Positions 61,376-64,000 of a stretch of DNA of 64,000 nt are shown here, piece after piece. The notes beneath the pieces are model-generated. The model was not told where the DNA came from, searched no databases, and was given only the letters and a program-made list of their open reading frames with translations. The first letter of the stretch is position 1; each line of letters begins with the position of its first letter. The position numbers were made by a program, and so were the translations under genes. Source of the DNA: Pseudomonas lundensis (GTDB taxonomy: Bacteria > Pseudomonadota > Gammaproteobacteria > Pseudomonadales > Pseudomonadaceae); the NCBI RefSeq assembly GCF_001042985.1, contig NZ_JYKY01000017.1, positions 1-64,000 on the forward strand, written 5' to 3'.

Positions 61376-62589
61376 AAATACTCTGGACCCTGCCCTATCT
61401 TCCCTGGCCAACCACCAGTGGCGGCAAGACACGCCAATACCATTTGCTGCGCAGCCTGGCCGCGCGCGGGCACCGGATCACCTTGCTGGTGCAATCTAAA
61501 ACCGCCCTCGACGCCGCCACCCGCGCGGCCCTTGAGCCGTTTCTCGAGCGCTTGATCGTGCTCAGGCGTCGTCCCTTACGCAGCTTTAAAACCCTGCTGG
61601 CCGTGGCCTTGGCGCCCTACCCGATGCTGGCCGGCATCAACGGCGTGACGGCCCCGCTGGAACAGCAAGTGGGGCAACTGTTGCAAGAGCCGTGGGACGT
61701 CATCCAAATCGAACACAGCTACAGTTTTCAGCCGTTCGAACGTGCGCTGGCGGCCGCCGGACGCGACTTTATTCTCACCGAACACAATGTCGAATCCGCC
61801 CTCGGGGCCGCCAGCTACGACCGTTTGCCGGGCTGGCTCAAGCCGTTTACCTCCTATGACCAGTGGCGCTACCGGCGCTGGGAAAAACGCGTGTTCGGGC
61901 TGGCCAAAGAACTGATCGCGGTCACCGAACAGGACGCACAGGTGATGCGCCAACTGACCCGCACGCCGGTGTCGGTGGTGGTCAATGGTGTCGACAGCGG
62001 GCATTACGCCCAGGTGCAACCGAACCTGCACAGCCAGCGCCTGCTGTTTGTCGGCAATTACGAATACCACCCCAACGTCGATGCCGTGGAATGGGCGCTG
62101 GACAGCATCCTGCCGCAACTGTGGGCGCTCAACCCGCACGTGCGTTTTGCCGTTTGCGGCTTTGGCCTGCCTGACCGCTGGCGTCAGCGCTGGACCGACC
62201 CGCGCATTGAATGGCAAGGCTTTGTCCCGGACTTGCGCGATTTACAGCGGCAGGCCGCCGTCTTTTTTGCCCCGTTACGCCAGGGCGGCGGCTCCAAGCT
62301 CAAAGTGCTCGAAGCCATGGCCGCCGGTTTGCCGGTGGTGACCACCGGGCAAGGCAGCTCGGGGTTGAAGGTCATCAACGGCGAGCACTATCTGGGCAGC
62401 GAACACCCGCAAGAATTGGCCCAACTGTTGAATACGGCACTGAGCGATCCCGCCCTGCTGCAACGTATTGGCGAGGCCGGACGCGCTTACGTCAGGGCCG
62501 AGCATGATTGGGCGGTGGCCGCGGCCCAGCTGGAACAGGTTTACACCCGTCTTCCCTCCTTAAAAGAAGAAGTCAGCGTATGCGCATAG
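61372..62589 (+). CDS. pslH: Glycosyltransferase PslH (GT4)
   Basis: A 405-residue GT-B enzyme. The ATG at 61372 (MKILWTLPYLPWPTTSGGKTR) overlaps the pslG stop. The N-terminal GGKTRQYHLLRSLAARGH loop, a LTEHNVES acceptor segment (about 139), LFVGNYEYHPNVDAV donor loop (about 223) and the EAMAAGLPVVTTGQGSSGLK segment (about 314-333) are classic GT4 features. The linkage is not assigned. It overlaps pslI by 10 nt. Confidence 0.91.
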   Translation: MKILWTLPYLPWPTTSGGKTRQYHLLRSLAARGHRITLLVQSKTALDAATRAALEPFLERLIVLRRRPLRSFKTLLAVALAPYPMLAGINGVTAPLEQQVGQLLQEPWDVIQIEHSYSFQPFERALAAAGRDFILTEHNVESALGAASYDRLPGWLKPFTSYDQWRYRRWEKRVFGLAKELIAVTEQDAQVMRQLTRTPVSVVVNGVDSGHYAQVQPNLHSQRLLFVGNYEYHPNVDAVEWALDSILPQLWALNPHVRFAVCGFGLPDRWRQRWTDPRIEWQGFVPDLRDLQRQAAVFFAPLRQGGGSKLKVLEAMAAGLPVVTTGQGSSGLKVINGEHYLGSEHPQELAQLLNTALSDPALLQRIGEAGRAYVRAEHDWAVAAAQLEQVYTRLPSLKEEVSVCA

Positions 62590-63680
62590 GTCTGGATTAC
62601 CGCCCCGCCGCGGGCTATGGCAACAGTGGCATTGGGCGTCAGGCGCTGGCGCTGGAAGCGGCGTTGCGCGCACACCCCGAGGTGCAATTGCAGTTGTTCG
62701 GCGTCGCCCCAGAAGATCACCCGCTGCGCCGCCGCGTGCATTGCCCGCGCTGGGGGGCGCCGCTGCAAAGCGTGCACCGGCTGCCCGGCCGGTTACGTTT
62801 TGAAGGCGGCTTCCTACCGGGCGCCCTGCGCGAAGCCGGGATTGAAATTCACATCTGCAACTTCAACATGGGCTTGCCCCTGGGCGCCAAACCCCACGGC
62901 ATGCGCTATGTGCTGCAACTGCACGATTTGTTCCAGCTGACCCACATCAACCACCACGGCTCTCGTCTCAAAGAGAAGGTCTACCGCACCAGCGACCAAC
63001 TCTCGATCGGGCATTCGATCAAGGTTGCGGACCGCATCTGGACGCCCTCGCAATACACCGCGGATGAAGTGGTCAAGCGCTTCCCCGGCGCCAAAGACAA
63101 AGTGCGGGTGCTGCCCAATCTGGTCAGCGGCTTTGTCGGTGAACCGGCCGATATCAGCGAACTCAACCTGCCTGCGCGCTATTGGCTGGCAGTCGGCACC
63201 CGCGAGCCGCGCAAGAACATTCCCTGGCTGGTGGAGGCCTGGCAGGCAGCGCGTCAGCGCTCGCAACAGGTGCCGGAGCTGGTGCTGGTCGGCGCTCGGG
63301 AACACCTGCCTGAGCCCTTGCAGTCATTAGCCGGCCTGCATTTTTTAAGCGACCTGACCGACGCCCAACTGCACGCGGTGTACCAACACGCCGAACGCCT
63401 GTGGCAGCCCTCTTATGCCGAAGGGTTCGGCCTGCCGGTAATTGAAGCGTTGAGTGTCGGCACCTCGGTGGCCGTGGCCAGCGGCTCGGCACTGGATGAG
63501 ATCACCCCGGCGCAGAGCCCTCGCTTCTCCCCCACTGACACCCAGGCCCTCACCGGGTTGATGGTGAGCCTGGCCAGTCAGGCCCCGGAAGACCCGCAGC
63601 AGATGAAAGCCTGGGCCGGCCGTTACGCGGACGAGGCTTACCGCGAGCGTCTTTATGCGCTGCTGGAGGAGCTTCGCTAA
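62580..63680 (+). CDS. pslI: Glycosyltransferase PslI (GT4)
   Basis: A 366-residue GT4 enzyme. The start at 62580 (MRIGLDYRPAAGYGNSGIGRQ) overlaps the pslH end. Donor-side motifs are VGTREPRKNIPWLVEAW (about 203-219), LSDLTDAQLHAVY and PSYAEGFGLPVIEALSVGTSVA (about 278-299, the E-x7-E region). It is predicted to add one Psl sugar; the linkage is not assigned. It ends in TAATG with pslJ. Confidence 0.92.
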   Translation: MRIGLDYRPAAGYGNSGIGRQALALEAALRAHPEVQLQLFGVAPEDHPLRRRVHCPRWGAPLQSVHRLPGRLRFEGGFLPGALREAGIEIHICNFNMGLPLGAKPHGMRYVLQLHDLFQLTHINHHGSRLKEKVYRTSDQLSIGHSIKVADRIWTPSQYTADEVVKRFPGAKDKVRVLPNLVSGFVGEPADISELNLPARYWLAVGTREPRKNIPWLVEAWQAARQRSQQVPELVLVGAREHLPEPLQSLAGLHFLSDLTDAQLHAVYQHAERLWQPSYAEGFGLPVIEALSVGTSVAVASGSALDEITPAQSPRFSPTDTQALTGLMVSLASQAPEDPQQMKAWAGRYADEAYRERLYALLEELR

Positions 63681-64000
63681 TGCCTTTGGCGCTTCCGCTG
63701 GCGTTGATATTCAGCCTGCTGTTCGGGCTGATGGCCTGGGTGCTGCCGCCGCTCAGCGTGATCGTGTTGATGGTCGGCATCGCGGGGGTGGTGACGGTGC
63801 TGCGCCATCCGCTGTGGGGGCTGCTGCTGTTTGGCGTGCTCGCGACGTTTTTACCCTACACCACGGTCAATATCGGCTTTCGCACCACGGTGTCGGAGCT
63901 GCTGATCCTGCTGGTGTGGGGCAGCGTGCTGGTGCAAAAGCTGCTCAATAACCTGCCTCCCGCCCCCACACTGCTGCGCACCGAACGCTGGGTCTTGGTG
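63680..64000 (+). CDS. pslJ: PslJ-like polymerase/ligase membrane protein (partial at right edge)
   Basis: 107 codons are visible from the ATG at 63680. They hold three strongly hydrophobic segments (LPLALIFSLLFGLMAWVLPP, LSVIVLMVGIAGVVTVL, WGLLLFGVLATFLPY) and a further LLILLVWGSVLV. Position right after pslI and this profile match PslJ, an O-antigen-ligase-type multi-pass protein proposed as Psl polymerase. The C-terminal part is outside the window. Confidence 0.85.
   Translation, partial: MPLALPLALIFSLLFGLMAWVLPPLSVIVLMVGIAGVVTVLRHPLWGLLLFGVLATFLPYTTVNIGFRTTVSELLILLVWGSVLVQKLLNNLPPAPTLLRTERWVLV

Overview
This 64-kb window reads as chromosome of a Pseudomonas, most likely of the fluorescens lineage (genus from gene content and order; lineage is inference). 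Gene order through sthA, gapB, mfd, MTIP, nagZ, psrA, lexA, sulA, topA, fadA/fadB, uspA, uup, slt and yegS follows the P. aeruginosa PAO1 backbone as I remember it. GC is high, coding is dense, and only one intact-length mobile element is visible.

Layout. (1) 1-3,100: an orphan type VI secretion block on the minus strand: hcp, a 50-codon vgrG stub and the start of an Rhs effector that runs off the left edge. It is preceded by a 370-bp regulatory region with three phased palindromes and a sigma54-like promoter, then a gene-poor stretch next to tRNA-Ser(CGA). (2) 3,116-6,813: tRNA-Ser, purC, an MBL-fold hydrolase, bamC and dapA, all minus, with gcvR and bcp divergent. (3) 8,231-11,876: a copper-responsive cin locus, cinA (cupredoxin) and cinQ/queF (preQ0 reductase), divergent from the cinR/cinS two-component genes with a copper-box-like operator between. 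(4) 11,940-18,928: lolCDE (with a terminator hairpin inside the operon), a PilZ protein, a phosphodiesterase, sthA and a small exported protein. (5) 19,080-23,371: a citrate/tricarballylate-type MFS carrier, an IS3/IS150-type element inserted into the hairpin of a terminator, and a long-form GAPDH. (6) 23,659-34,834: mfd, a SWIM-SNF2 helicase, MTIP, nagZ, psrA, the SOS pair lexA-sulA and two small conserved proteins. (7) 35,104-52,698: topA, fadBA, uspA, uup, slt, a MOSC protein, cheV with a clear FliA promoter, a possible HPt-like protein, a NarX/NarL-type two-component pair and yegS. (8) 53,115-64,000: a psl-type exopolysaccharide operon, pslA-B-D-E-F-G-H-I-J in that order, lacking pslC and cut by the right edge.

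Regulatory links inside the window: PsrA has a perfect operator in front of its own gene and a near match in front of fadBA; LexA has two SOS boxes in front of lexA-sulA; CinR has a candidate box between cinA and cinR; cheV has a flagellar sigma promoter; pslA has an RpoS-like -10 and a candidate Rsm site in a long leader. The most unusual items are the truncated VgrG/Rhs junction with its enhancer-like palindromes, the IS element that split a terminator, and the pslC-less psl operon.
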